From: Bacillota bacterium
GTDB taxonomy: Bacteria; Bacillota; Clostridia; Acetivibrionales; DTU013
Direction of reading: 5' to 3'
Length of the DNA stretch: 64,000 nucleotides
Assembly (NCBI GenBank): GCA_023433505.1
Contig: JAEZCO010000031.1
Coordinates: 1 to 64,000, forward strand
Shown in pieces: positions 33,618 through 41,938 of this stretch (position 1 is its first letter; each line of letters opens with the position of its first letter). The notes under the pieces were generated by a model. It did not search any database and had not been told where the DNA came from. It was given only the letters and a program-made list of their open reading frames with translations. The translations under genes and the position numbers were made by a program.

Positions 33618-36093
33618 TCCGATCCCCCCCTTGCTCAGGAATTCTTATAATCACCGTTGTACCCTGTCCGGGCGTACTGTTAATTTCCAGTCCATAGCCG
33701 TAATAAAGCCGCATGCGCCTCTGAATGTTATTCAGACCGACTCCCGAATGCTTCCCTGTACCGGACAAAATTCCTGCCAGCTTATGGGCCGGAATCCCTG
33801 CCCCATCATCTTCAACCCTGATAACAAGGTCTTTCTCGCATTTTTTGATGCTTATTCTTACTGTACCGCCTCCGGGCTTTTTTGAGATCCCATGGCGGAT
33901 GGCATTCTCCACCAGAGGCTGTATGGTCAGCATGGGAACAAGGATATCAAGCTTTTCATCCACAGCAAATTCTACATTCAGCCTGCCCTTGAATCGTTCC
34001 TTTTCAATAGAAACATAGGCGCGGACAGTCATCAGCTCATTGGATAAGGGAGTAACTCCGTTGTAGTTCTCAAAATTAAAGCTGCCCCTGAGATAATCAG
34101 ACAGATCGTAGAGCAATTCTTCTGCCCGGTTCGGCTCCTGCGTGCAGAGAGCTGCAATTACACTCAAGGAATTATACAAAAAGTGCGGCTTGATCTGAGC
34201 CTGGAGGAAAGATAATTCCGTTTCCAGCCTCTCATTGAGCAGAGACCTCAGCTGTATCAGGGTTTTGACCCTGGATTTCAGCTCCCGTGCCTCGAAGGGC
34301 TTGGACAAATAGTCGTTGGCGCCCGCCTCAAAGCCGGCCTGCAAATCCTCCGGGCGGGCCTTTGCCGTAAGGAAAAGCACCGGCAGATCCACAGGTTCAA
34401 AGCATTGCCGGACTTTTATTAAAACTTCGTAGCCCGACATTTTGGGCATCATAATATCCAAAATGACCAGCGCATACCCGCTTTGCCTTTCAAGCTCTTC
34501 CAGCACCGCTTCTCCGCTTGATACGGCTTTTACATAATAATTTTCGTGCCGGAGGATATTGAACAGTGCCGTCAGGCTTGCCGGGTCGTCGTCAGCGATG
34601 AGTATGGCCGGCTTCCCTTGTCCCATTTCCCTGTCCATGCCTATAAAATCCGGAAGCCGTATATCTGTCTCTTGGCCTGAAAGCTGAACCGTCCTTTCAA
34701 TATAGGCATTTCTTCTGTCGGAACGGCTGAAGGGCAGTGTGAAGGTAAAGCGGCTTCCATTGCCTTCCTTTGAGGAAACCCAAAGCCTCCCTCCATGAAG
34801 CTCCACCAAATTTTTGGTTATGGGCAGCCCTAAGCCGGTCCCAGAGTTCTTCCTTGTCTCCGCAGTATCAATCATATAAAAGTCCTTAAAAATATCCGTC
34901 TGTTTATCTGCCGGAATCCCACAGCCGCTGTCCTCCACCCGGATTTCGGCATAGCCCTCACAGGAAACCGCACCCACTGCAATCCGCCCTTGCTGAGTGA
35001 ATTTCAACGCATTTCCAAGCAGGTTGTAAAAAATCTGGTACAGCCTCTCTACGTCTGCTTCTACCGGAGGCATGCCTTCCGGAATACTGTTCACAAATTC
35101 GATATTCTTTTCACCCTTCAGACAGCTGAGAACATACAATGTAGCTCCTGCGACGGAATGGAGATCAGCAGCCTGCTTGTTCAGCGTAATTTTTCCGTTT
35201 TTCAGACTGGACACCTCCAGAATATCGTTGATCAGGCTGTATAGTCTCCGGGCAGAGGATGCCACTACTTGAAGGTTTTGTTTTTGAACAGGGTTGAGAT
35301 TTTCACTCCCATGCTCCTGCATAGAGGCTGTAATATTAATGATCCCGTTTAGAGGCGTACGCAGCTCATGAGAGGTGTTTGTCAAAAATTCGTCCTTCAT
35401 TTTATCCAGTGCCTGTAATTCCCTGTATACCTGTTCATTCTGGAGATTCATATAAACAATCAGGAGGGAAAAGGAAAGGGCAATCCATATCAGGCTAATC
35501 CCATAAAAAAGGCTTTGGAGCCCTCCGGCAATCACAGGCAGCATTGCGGCAAAAAAGGCAACCCAAAATTCCGCTCTCGGTATTTCTTTACGCTTTACCA
35601 GTATAAGGACAATATTGTAAAAAAGGTAGCTGTAGCAGCATAGGAGCAGTATCCAGAACAAGGGCCCCCTATGATATACATTCTTCTCATCAATAAAAAA
35701 AAGAAGGCCGTTATGCAGGCTCAGCAGCGAAAAAACGAGATTGAGCAGCACCGGTGCAGAGATCAGAAACAGCAGCAGCTTATTTCTGGTCTGCCCGTTT
35801 TTTCGTATGATGGAATCCAGATACAGCACCCACAGTGCTTCCGGAACCGGATTCATAATATAGAATATACTAACAACCGTTGGCAAAACAATTCTTGAGC
35901 CAGCAGACGGACTGCCGGTAAAAAAATTCAACAGCATTTCCAACGACAGCAATATCGCATTGGATAGGATGAGAGCTCCAAAAATCTTGCGTGAAGGTGT
36001 TCTGCGCACATCATACCTGAGCATGTGAAAGGCAATGATCAGTGTGATTATAAGCCCGATGGCAGATATCTGGATATAGTAAAGCAGCGGCAT
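33592..36093 (-). CDS. 7TM hybrid sensor kinase with HisKA core, receiver and second LytS-type kinase core
   Basis: 833 residues. Seven TM helices (residues 1-215) of the histidine-kinase N-terminal 7TM type, no large external loop. HisKA with His242 in NTSHELRTPLNG and an HATPase (NSGTGLGLPITKNLVELHGG). A receiver (ILIADDDPASLTAL; Asp in LVILDIMMPKMSGY). Then a second, LytS/His_kinase-type phosphorylation site (QAQIKPHFLYNSLS) with its own HATPase (MLTIQPLVENAIRHGIS, GVGLNNIQRRMRLYYG). Two kinase cores around one receiver suggest an internal relay or integration of signals before transfer to the coupled BTAD regulator. Confidence 0.92.
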   Translation of the reverse strand: MPLLYYIQISAIGLIITLIIAFHMLRYDVRRTPSRKIFGALILSNAILLSLEMLLNFFTGSPSAGSRIVLPTVVSIFYIMNPVPEALWVLYLDSIIRKNGQTRNKLLLFLISAPVLLNLVFSLLSLHNGLLFFIDEKNVYHRGPLFWILLLCCYSYLFYNIVLILVKRKEIPRAEFWVAFFAAMLPVIAGGLQSLFYGISLIWIALSFSLLIVYMNLQNEQVYRELQALDKMKDEFLTNTSHELRTPLNGIINITASMQEHGSENLNPVQKQNLQVVASSARRLYSLINDILEVSSLKNGKITLNKQAADLHSVAGATLYVLSCLKGEKNIEFVNSIPEGMPPVEADVERLYQIFYNLLGNALKFTQQGRIAVGAVSCEGYAEIRVEDSGCGIPADKQTDIFKDFYMIDTAETRKNSGTGLGLPITKNLVELHGGRLWVSSKEGNGSRFTFTLPFSRSDRRNAYIERTVQLSGQETDIRLPDFIGMDREMGQGKPAILIADDDPASLTALFNILRHENYYVKAVSSGEAVLEELERQSGYALVILDIMMPKMSGYEVLIKVRQCFEPVDLPVLFLTAKARPEDLQAGFEAGANDYLSKPFEARELKSRVKTLIQLRSLLNERLETELSFLQAQIKPHFLYNSLSVIAALCTQEPNRAEELLYDLSDYLRGSFNFENYNGVTPLSNELMTVRAYVSIEKERFKGRLNVEFAVDEKLDILVPMLTIQPLVENAIRHGISKKPGGGTVRISIKKCEKDLVIRVEDDGAGIPAHKLAGILSGTGKHSGVGLNNIQRRMRLYYGYGLEINSTPGQGTTVIIRIPEQGGDRNAEGDIGR

Positions 36094-36158
36094 GCAGCCT
36101 TGCCTCCTTCTTGTACGCGTAATATTGATTCAGATGAATAGTCTTTCACTCCGCAGCT

Positions 36159-36392
36159 TTATATTACCATTTTTGTACAAGTTTCGGCAAGATCGGTCAA
36201 AGATTTCTTGTTTCCAAGATACTGGACAGAAGCAGAAAGACTGCCTATTACGGTATTTCCAAAGGTATAATAACTTGTAGCCGGTAAAACGGAACTAATG
36301 TCGGGAGAAGACGAAATATTACCTATGTAGCTTATCAAAATTTTTATTATTGATTTTGATGGATAAATAGAATAGGTGTTGTGGGAGGACAC
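36159..36392 (-). pseudogene. Relic of a YesM-type sensor domain
   Basis: Minus-strand frame contains SSSPDISSVLPATSYYTFGN and TVIGSLSA, which matches the extracellular domain of the YesM-like kinase (SSSPDIGSV, ATSYYTFGNTIIGSLSA). DNA 36232-36316 aligns with 18731-18814 at roughly 90 percent by eye, with one extra base in the relic. Sequence on both sides is unrelated, and no kinase core remains. Confidence 0.8.
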
Positions 36393-36414
36393 GAGCCAGA
36401 CTTTCCTACCCGGT

Positions 36415-37053
36415 TCACTTCTCAGGATTTTTAAGTCCTCTTATCAGAAGATTTATAACAGATTCTATGTTTTGTTTCCGGTCGGGATCTTCGAATGCGT
36501 TTGGATGGATAAAAACACTGGTTGCAAGATATACGGTCCTTGCCGCTTGATGAGGAAATTCTGCAAAAAATATACCTTCGGTAATTCCTTGTACGATAAT
36601 CTCCTGAATATCATCAATCCCGTCTTCTATACTTTTTTCGATTACTTCCATTGAGCTTCGGGCCAGTTTAATGTAATTGGCAAACATCTCCGGGTCATTT
36701 ACGGCGCTGCGGCGTTTAGCTTCCGCAAAGTCTCTCAGTAAATGGGAAAGTTTACTATCGGCAGGGCTGTCTTCTTTTAAAATAGCCTTTGAAGGCGCAT
36801 GCAAATTTGCAAGCCAGCGTTCTGTAACAGCATTCCAAAGAGCGGTTTTTCCGTTAAAATATCGATAAATGGCAGCGTGACTGACTTTTAATACTTTTGC
36901 CACATCGGAGATATTCGCTTTTTCCGGTCCAAAACGGCGGATAACTTCTTCTGTTGCATTGAGGATTATTTCTTTATCTAACGAGGGCTTATCCAATTCA
37001 TCACCGCACTTTATATTTTTTTCAATTATATCATTGTTAGTTTTGAGTTTCAA
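36415..37053 (-). CDS. TetR family transcriptional regulator
   Basis: 212 residues with the TetR helix-turn-helix near residues 28-75 (KEIILNATEEVIRRFGPEKA, SDVAKVLKVSHAAIYRYFNG) and a C-terminal ligand domain (TetR_C/YsiA-like: KLARSSMEVIEKSIEDGIDD). Normally represses efflux or detoxification genes in response to a ligand. No divergent target is adjacent; the upstream neighbour on its left is a relic, and its own gene is monocistronic. Start at 37053 without a strong RBS; a start at a later Met is not available before the HTH. Confidence 0.85.
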   Translation of the reverse strand: MKLKTNNDIIEKNIKCGDELDKPSLDKEIILNATEEVIRRFGPEKANISDVAKVLKVSHAAIYRYFNGKTALWNAVTERWLANLHAPSKAILKEDSPADSKLSHLLRDFAEAKRRSAVNDPEMFANYIKLARSSMEVIEKSIEDGIDDIQEIIVQGITEGIFFAEFPHQAARTVYLATSVFIHPNAFEDPDRKQNIESVINLLIRGLKNPEK

Positions 37054-37145
37054 GTTACATTAATTGTAATCATAATATCTAATGTTTATATATAAAAAAA
37101 GAACGTCCGATTCATTTGACGTTCCCATGATAAATTCTATCCTTA

Positions 37146-37253
37146 TCACTGCCCTGTCCCTGCAGCAAAGTTGAATCCCGATGGAGTTCCATTGTCCTCT
37201 ATTGCTTCGCTGGTCAACCGCGTGACCGCCTGGCTTCCTCCGTTGTAATAGCC
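37146..37253 (-). pseudogene. Unidentified protein C-terminal relic
   Basis: A 35-codon tail read in one frame (GYYNGGSQAVTRLTSEAIED, then NGTPSGFNFAAGTGQ and TGA) looks protein-like in composition, and a second frame upstream (VYPDGRAITTEEA) may be its continuation across a frameshift. I do not recognise the family. No start codon or RBS fits. Confidence 0.35.
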
Positions 37254-37338
37254 CTGCCGTCAGGGTAAACAGTCTACAATGCATATACTTTGTAAGAAGG
37301 GCCTTCCGCTGTCTTTTCTGCCAATGACAAATTCTAAT

Positions 37339-37716
37339 TTATCTTATAGCTTGCCCTATATGTTTGTCTATTCTCCATTGAGGAGCTGTACTCTCTTCAC
37401 CCCAGTATTCATCCAGAGTCATTATTTTATGATCTTTCATTTCAAAAAATGAAGTCACATGAAACGAGTTATCTTCTGACCAAACACGAGCAACAGTAAC
37501 AATAATGTTTCCACCAATGTGTTCTACCCGCTCAACTTCGCCGTGCCAGCTTCCAGGATAGTCACAGTTGGCTCTCAAAAACTCTTCAATATTAAAATGC
37601 TCATTTGTATTATGCCACCGAACATAGGCATCTTCGTGGAAATACTTTCTTATTTCTCCTTCATCTTGTGCTGCAATATGATTCCAATACCGAGTTGCGA
37701 ATTTATTTATATCCAT
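37339..37716 (-). CDS. SnoaL/NTF2-like domain protein
   Basis: 125-residue protein with the alpha+beta cone of SnoaL-like proteins: DINKFATRYWNHIAAQDEGE helix, YFHEDAYVRWHNTNE, and the terminal strands VARVWSEDNSFHVTSFFEMK and IMTLDEYWGEE. Members are small polyketide-cyclase-like, isomerase or simple binding proteins; the function cannot be predicted from sequence. It is preceded by GGAGAATATC, consistent with the ATG at 37716. Confidence 0.8.
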   Translation of the reverse strand: MDINKFATRYWNHIAAQDEGEIRKYFHEDAYVRWHNTNEHFNIEEFLRANCDYPGSWHGEVERVEHIGGNIIVTVARVWSEDNSFHVTSFFEMKDHKIMTLDEYWGEESTAPQWRIDKHIGQAIR

Positions 37717-37845
37717 TGATATTCTCCTTCATTCCTGTTTGTCGATAAGATTATGCAAATACTTTTTCTCCATACTTTGAAACCCAAAGTGAGGTACAGC
37801 ATCCACTCTCATCCCATTGTTTATATCGGGTGAAAAACGCTGTTC

Positions 37846-38628
37846 TCACTTTTTCATCAATTCTTCCAGTTTGATGTAGGGATTGCGGTATCTTTTTTTA
37901 CCGGCAGACAGCTTCAAATATTCAATTGCATTGCATGGACAGGCATTGATGCAGGCAAAACACTGCTCGCAGCGATGATGCCACTTTGGGGCGCCGTTTT
38001 TAAGCGTGATGTTGTCCACTGGACAAACTTTTGTGCAAATCCCACAGCCGGTGCAGGAGCCGGTTTTTCTAAATGTCGTATCCATGATGGGAATAAGCGG
38101 CGCGAGAAATCCGTTAAGAATGCCTGTCTTGACAATAAGGTCCTTTCTGGTGCCCCTTTCTATCGCAGGCGTCGCTCTTGCTTTAATGACAGAGGCAATT
38201 TCGTCTACTTTCTTTTTTGACTCTTCAAAAATACGTACAATCTCATCCTCTTCCACAACAAACTCTACGATAAAATTCGACGGCGTCTTCATAGAAAATC
38301 CCGCAGAGAGACGCAGCCCTTTTGCCTTGAGCTTTCTTTCAAGCGATAATAAGGTTCCTGCAACGGTTCCGCCGTTAACTGCAAGGGCTATAATGTATTT
38401 ATTTCTCATTTGCTCCGAGAGCTTTTTAATAAAATGACCAACGATACGCGGCAGACCAAACATATATACAGGAAAAACGAGTGCGACAGTCTCCGAGTCC
38501 GATACAGCACCTTTCCTGATTGCCTCCGTCATCGGAATCACCTGGGCGTCGTCGAATCTGGAAGCCAATTCTTTTGAAATTTTAAGGGAATTCCCTGTTC
38601 CTGTAAAATAGTAAATGCTGATGCTCAT
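37846..38628 (-). CDS. EFR1-type flavodoxin-ferredoxin fusion
   Basis: 260 residues. N-terminal flavodoxin-like domain (ISIYYFTGTGNSLKISKEL phosphate loop) and C-terminal 2[4Fe-4S] ferredoxin with CTGCGICTKVCPVDN and CEQCFACINACPCN. EFR1 family proteins are electron-transfer proteins common in anaerobic Firmicutes; partners are unknown. Start: ATG at 38628 begins the flavin motif; an earlier in-frame start adds charged, non-conserved residues. The MarR gene lies 34 bp upstream in the same direction, so they probably form an operon. Confidence 0.9.
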   Translation of the reverse strand: MSISIYYFTGTGNSLKISKELASRFDDAQVIPMTEAIRKGAVSDSETVALVFPVYMFGLPRIVGHFIKKLSEQMRNKYIIALAVNGGTVAGTLLSLERKLKAKGLRLSAGFSMKTPSNFIVEFVVEEDEIVRIFEESKKKVDEIASVIKARATPAIERGTRKDLIVKTGILNGFLAPLIPIMDTTFRKTGSCTGCGICTKVCPVDNITLKNGAPKWHHRCEQCFACINACPCNAIEYLKLSAGKKRYRNPYIKLEELMKK

Positions 38629-38662
38629 GTTTTTTCTCCTTTCCCTTTCGCTATTTGACACG

Positions 38663-39106
38663 TCAGTTCAGCTTATTCACCATTGTTGTGACCAAACGTA
38701 TCAGCATTTCTCTGTCATGATCGCTGTCGAGCAGGGAGAGGGCCTTGTGCCATATCTGCCTTTCAGCCTTCTCATGTTCGGCATTGAGCTTGATTCCTTC
38801 TTCAGTAAGCTCCAGTCCGAAGGAATGCCTGTTTTTTTTACTTACGGTGCGGAGTATGAGATTTTTTTGCTCCAGCCTGTCAATAACGCTGGTGAGCGTA
38901 CTGCCGGGGATGGACAAAAGTTTGCTGACTTCCTTAATGACGACCTCCGGCTTTAAACGAACAATCTTGATGACGCCGAGCTCAGTGCTGGTGATGCCCT
39001 GCGGGTACAGCGCGCTCATAGAAGTCTGATAATCTTTATAATGCTTTAATATCGCATGCATAAGGTAGTCTAGCTTATTGATATACTCCTGCTTTATTTC
39101 ATTCAC
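38663..39106 (-). CDS. MarR family transcriptional regulator
   Basis: 147 residues when started at GTG 39106, which has GGAGG six bases upstream; the ATG-started frame to 39199 adds 31 residues without a site. Winged helix with VIKEVSKLLSIPGSTLTSVI and wing (RTVSKKNRHSFGLELTEEGI). Predicted repressor of itself and of the EFR1 ferredoxin gene just downstream. The upstream AT-rich dyad (TTCGATATCGAA near 39141-39152) is a plausible operator. Confidence 0.88.
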   Translation of the reverse strand: MNEIKQEYINKLDYLMHAILKHYKDYQTSMSALYPQGITSTELGVIKIVRLKPEVVIKEVSKLLSIPGSTLTSVIDRLEQKNLILRTVSKKNRHSFGLELTEEGIKLNAEHEKAERQIWHKALSLLDSDHDREMLIRLVTTMVNKLN

Positions 39107-39140
39107 AATAAACCTCCAGATTAATAACGATATAGTATAT

Positions 39141-39152
39141 ATTCGATATCGA
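39141..39152. promoter_or_regulatory. Candidate MarR operator dyad
   Basis: Perfect palindrome TTCGATATCGAA in the marR promoter region, about 35 bp upstream of the GTG start. Position fits autorepression; no binding evidence. Confidence 0.4.
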
Positions 39153-39244
39153 ATCAATTCTATTTTTATTTTACTGATGGGTTTGGATTTTGTCAACATA
39201 GATTTTCGGAGAAATTTATATTGACACTGTCACTGGCATGACAT

Positions 39245-39604
39245 ATGCCTTTTGATATTATTGGCTTCATTGTCGGGTTAATTGGGCTTTCATTTTGCTT
39301 CTATGCCCAGGTAAAAATGGGGAATTCATGGCGGGTAGGTATTGATGAAAAGGTTAAAACCGACTTAATTACAACAGGGTTGTACAAGTATATCCGAAAC
39401 CCGACCTACCTGGGGTTGTTCCTTTTAAACCTTGGCGTATGGCTTATTTGGCCAACATGGACCATCTTCCTGTTAAACCTGATTTTTATTCTTTTTCTTG
39501 AAATTCAAGTGCGGTGTGAAGAAGATTACCTTTTAAAAGTACATGGCCAAAAGTATGCAGGGTACAAGGGGACAACGAAAAGGTATATCCCGTTTATTTA
39601 TTAG
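39245..39604 (+). CDS. Isoprenylcysteine/phospholipid methyltransferase-like protein, N-terminally short
   Basis: 119 residues with the ICMT/PEMT core: KTDLITTGLYKYIRNPTYLG (the RNPTYLG motif binds S-adenosylmethionine) and the C-terminal CEEDYLLKVHGQKYAGYK with the catalytic-region Glu-Glu. Three TM helices are visible, while family members usually have five or more. The ATG at 39245 has no ribosome-binding site, so this is either a short ICMT-like protein or a 5'-truncated gene. It is one of few plus-strand genes. Confidence 0.65.
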   Translation: MPFDIIGFIVGLIGLSFCFYAQVKMGNSWRVGIDEKVKTDLITTGLYKYIRNPTYLGLFLLNLGVWLIWPTWTIFLLNLIFILFLEIQVRCEEDYLLKVHGQKYAGYKGTTKRYIPFIY

Positions 39605-39825
39605 AAATAGCGACCCGGGAAAATTTGCTTAAAGGTTTTCAAAAAGCTTTGAGGATTATCTCCTTTTGCTGAAAGATATGTCCGGCATTCGGCTGCACTA
39701 TTCTACCAAATAATCTCTGCCAAGGGATTTAATACATGTCAAGCAAACGTGATACAATTACTATACTGCATCTTTTTAAGTCATATAAAATACTTTTCAG
39801 CAGTAAAAAGAGCAATTAAAGGAAG

Positions 39826-39868
39826 AAAAGAATAGGGGATTTTTAATTAAAAAAAACCCTATTCTTTT
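39826..39868. terminator. Bidirectional terminator between ICMT-like and GGDEF genes
   Basis: Perfect 12-bp stem AAAAGAATAGGG / CCCTATTCTTTT with a 19-nt AT-rich loop. The TAG stop of the GGDEF gene lies inside the stem. It probably serves both convergent genes. Confidence 0.7.
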
Positions 39869-40917
39869 CGTATACTTAAGCAATCAGTCATAATGATACT
39901 ATCAACTACTTCATAGAAAAATTTCTGCTCTGCCCTATAGCGAACAACCTTGTTCCTTCCGCCTTGCTTAGCATTATAAAGTGCTTTATCCGCTCTATTT
40001 ATAAATGAACCGATAGTGTCTGCCGGCTTTGGAATTGCCGTAGCAACACCCAAGCTTAATGTAACACAGTCTCCGGCTTTGGAATACTCATGCTTTAAGG
40101 ATAATTCTTCAATGCATTTACGGATATCCTCTGCAACCACTATTGCCCCTTCACTATCCGTGTCGGGTAATATCACCGCAAACTCTTCACCGCCATACCT
40201 GGCTGCAAAATCAATCGGCCGCTTGACGCTATAGGTTATGGCTCTTGCGACCCTGATCAGGCATTCATCTCCTTGCAGATGTCCATAATTATCATTATAA
40301 GCTTTGAAGCAATCAATATCTGCCATAATCAGCGAAAGCGGCCTACCTGTACGGATAGCATTTTTCCAGCTTCTCTCCATATACTGGTCAAAGTTCCTCC
40401 TGTTCGATATCCCTGTAAGGCCATCGCAAACCGACAGGGTTTCCAGCCTGCAGTTATCCTCCCGCAAATCCATAAGTTCTCTGACTTTCATTTCAAGCAG
40501 TTCTGCCTGCTCACTAATTATTATTTTTTGATTATATAACTCAAGGAAAACCCGTACTTTACTTTGCAGTATGATAGGTTCAATCGGCTTGAAGAGGTAA
40601 TCTACCGCACCTACCTCGTACCCTTTGAATATGCATTTCTGCTCTTTACTGATCGCCGTAACAAAAATTATGGGTATATAGCGTGTTTTCTCACTCCCCC
40701 GCATCAATTCAGCCACTTCAAAGCCATCCATTTCAGGCATTTGAACATCAAGAAGCACCAGTGCGATTTCATGGTCAAGCATTAAGCTTAAAGCCTCATT
40801 CCCTGACGTAGCTTTAGCAATCGTACAATCAATATTATCTAAAAGGCTTTCCAAAACAAGAAGGTTTTCCGGCCTGTCATCTACGATCAAAATTTTTGTT
40901 TTGTCTACATTAGTCAT
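39859..40917 (-). CDS. Receiver-GGDEF diguanylate cyclase
   Basis: 352 residues. Receiver at 8-125 (ILIVDDRPENLLVLESLL; Asp in ALVLLDVQMPEMDGF; Lys in DYLFKPIEPI), a short coiled coil, then a GGDEF domain with the active-site motif GGEEF in ARYGGEEFAVILP. PleD/WspR-like; phosphorylation should activate synthesis of cyclic di-GMP. Its ATG overlaps the stop of the CheB relic (ATGA). It is last in the operon after the three-receiver hybrid kinase and CheR and is the likely output of that pathway. Confidence 0.92.
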   Translation of the reverse strand: MTNVDKTKILIVDDRPENLLVLESLLDNIDCTIAKATSGNEALSLMLDHEIALVLLDVQMPEMDGFEVAELMRGSEKTRYIPIIFVTAISKEQKCIFKGYEVGAVDYLFKPIEPIILQSKVRVFLELYNQKIIISEQAELLEMKVRELMDLREDNCRLETLSVCDGLTGISNRRNFDQYMERSWKNAIRTGRPLSLIMADIDCFKAYNDNYGHLQGDECLIRVARAITYSVKRPIDFAARYGGEEFAVILPDTDSEGAIVVAEDIRKCIEELSLKHEYSKAGDCVTLSLGVATAIPKPADTIGSFINRADKALYNAKQGGRNKVVRYRAEQKFFYEVVDSIIMTDCLSIRKE

Positions 40918-41090
40918 TTCTCTTCTCCTGCCAGTTCTATAAGTTTTCCGCCTATATTGCCAAGCGGTAATAGGTAATCTACATTCTTTACTATATTTAT
41001 AGCAGCTTTAGGCATTGAATCGGCCAGTGCTGTTTTCGGTTCTTGAAAGATTCTTGCATAACTCACCTTCTTATCAACCGTGAGCGATGC
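40914..41090 (-). pseudogene. CheB methylesterase C-terminal relic
   Basis: About 55 codons read VSYARIFQEPKTALADSMPK, then AAINIVKNVDYLLPLGNI and end at TGA overlapping the GGDEF start. This is the C-terminal end of CheB methylesterase domains (Q-D/E-P-x-x-A-x-x-x-SMP-x-AA, VDYILPL). The catalytic Ser-His-Asp portion and any receiver are gone; the fragment begins right at the CheR stop codon. A deletion has fused the cheR end to the cheB tail. Confidence 0.8.
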
Positions 41091-41092
41091 TC

Positions 41093-41938
41093 TTAAATAC
41101 TTAACTTCCTCTGGTAGATTTTCTCATTCTCAATAAAAGGCTCAAAATAACCGGCACAAGATGAAAATCTGACCGTTTCCTTGGAGCCCAGGCATAAAAA
41201 GCAACCATGGCATAAACTATCCAAAAACAACTTAATCACTCTGTTTTGAAGCTCTCTATTGAAATATATCAGGACATTCCGGCATAAGACAACATTCATT
41301 TCACCAAAAACACCATCGGTCACAAGATTATGCTCGGCAAATATGATTTTTTCCTTAAGGGACTGTTCAAGAATTACCGAATCATATTTCGCAATATAAT
41401 AGTCGGAAAATGAAGCTTTTCCTCCGGACTTTTGGTAATTGTACGTATATTCCTTTATTGCGTCAATCGGATAAATTCCCTCTTTAGCTTTATTCAGCAC
41501 GATAGCATTAAAGTCGGTGGCATAAAGCTGAGCCCGGTCATACAAACCCTCTTCCTTAAATATAATGGCCATTGAGTATACTTCTTCACCGGTTGAACAT
41601 CCGGCATGCCATACTTTGATAAAGGGATATGTTTTTAGAACAGGCACCACTTCCTTCCTGAATGCTTTATAAAACATAGGATCCCGAAACATTTCAGTAA
41701 CGTTAATCGAAAAATCCGATAATATTGTTTTAAGAAACTCTTTCTCGTATAAAACCTTGTGCTGCATGTCCGTGATGCTGTTTATTCCAGCAATAGTCAT
41801 CCTTTGGAGAATTCTCCGTTTCATGTGCGCAGTGGAATAGCTCCTGAAGTCATACCCATATTTTATATAGATTGCTTCCAGCAGCAAGCGGATTTCTATA
41901 TCCTCATTTTCATCCATAGAGCTTAATTTGTTACTCAT
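41093..41938 (-). CDS. cheR: CheR-type chemoreceptor methyltransferase
   Basis: 281 residues. N-terminal helical domain (FRSYSTAHMKRRILQRMTIA) and SAM-binding domain (VWHAGCSTGEEVYSMAIIF, YATDFNAIVLNKAKEGIY, VLCRNVLIYFN). It methylates glutamates of chemoreceptor-like helices with S-adenosylmethionine. No methyl-accepting protein is nearby, so the target may be the long coiled coil of the adjoining hybrid kinase. It overlaps the kinase stop codon by 4 bp. With cheB reduced to a stump, methylation here would have no paired demethylase. Confidence 0.9.
   Translation of the reverse strand: MSNKLSSMDENEDIEIRLLLEAIYIKYGYDFRSYSTAHMKRRILQRMTIAGINSITDMQHKVLYEKEFLKTILSDFSINVTEMFRDPMFYKAFRKEVVPVLKTYPFIKVWHAGCSTGEEVYSMAIIFKEEGLYDRAQLYATDFNAIVLNKAKEGIYPIDAIKEYTYNYQKSGGKASFSDYYIAKYDSVILEQSLKEKIIFAEHNLVTDGVFGEMNVVLCRNVLIYFNRELQNRVIKLFLDSLCHGCFLCLGSKETVRFSSCAGYFEPFIENEKIYQRKLSI

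Noticed and set aside
37060..37284. 74-codon minus-strand frame
   Set aside because: Reads across the unidentified relic in a frame with no protein-like features and no RBS.
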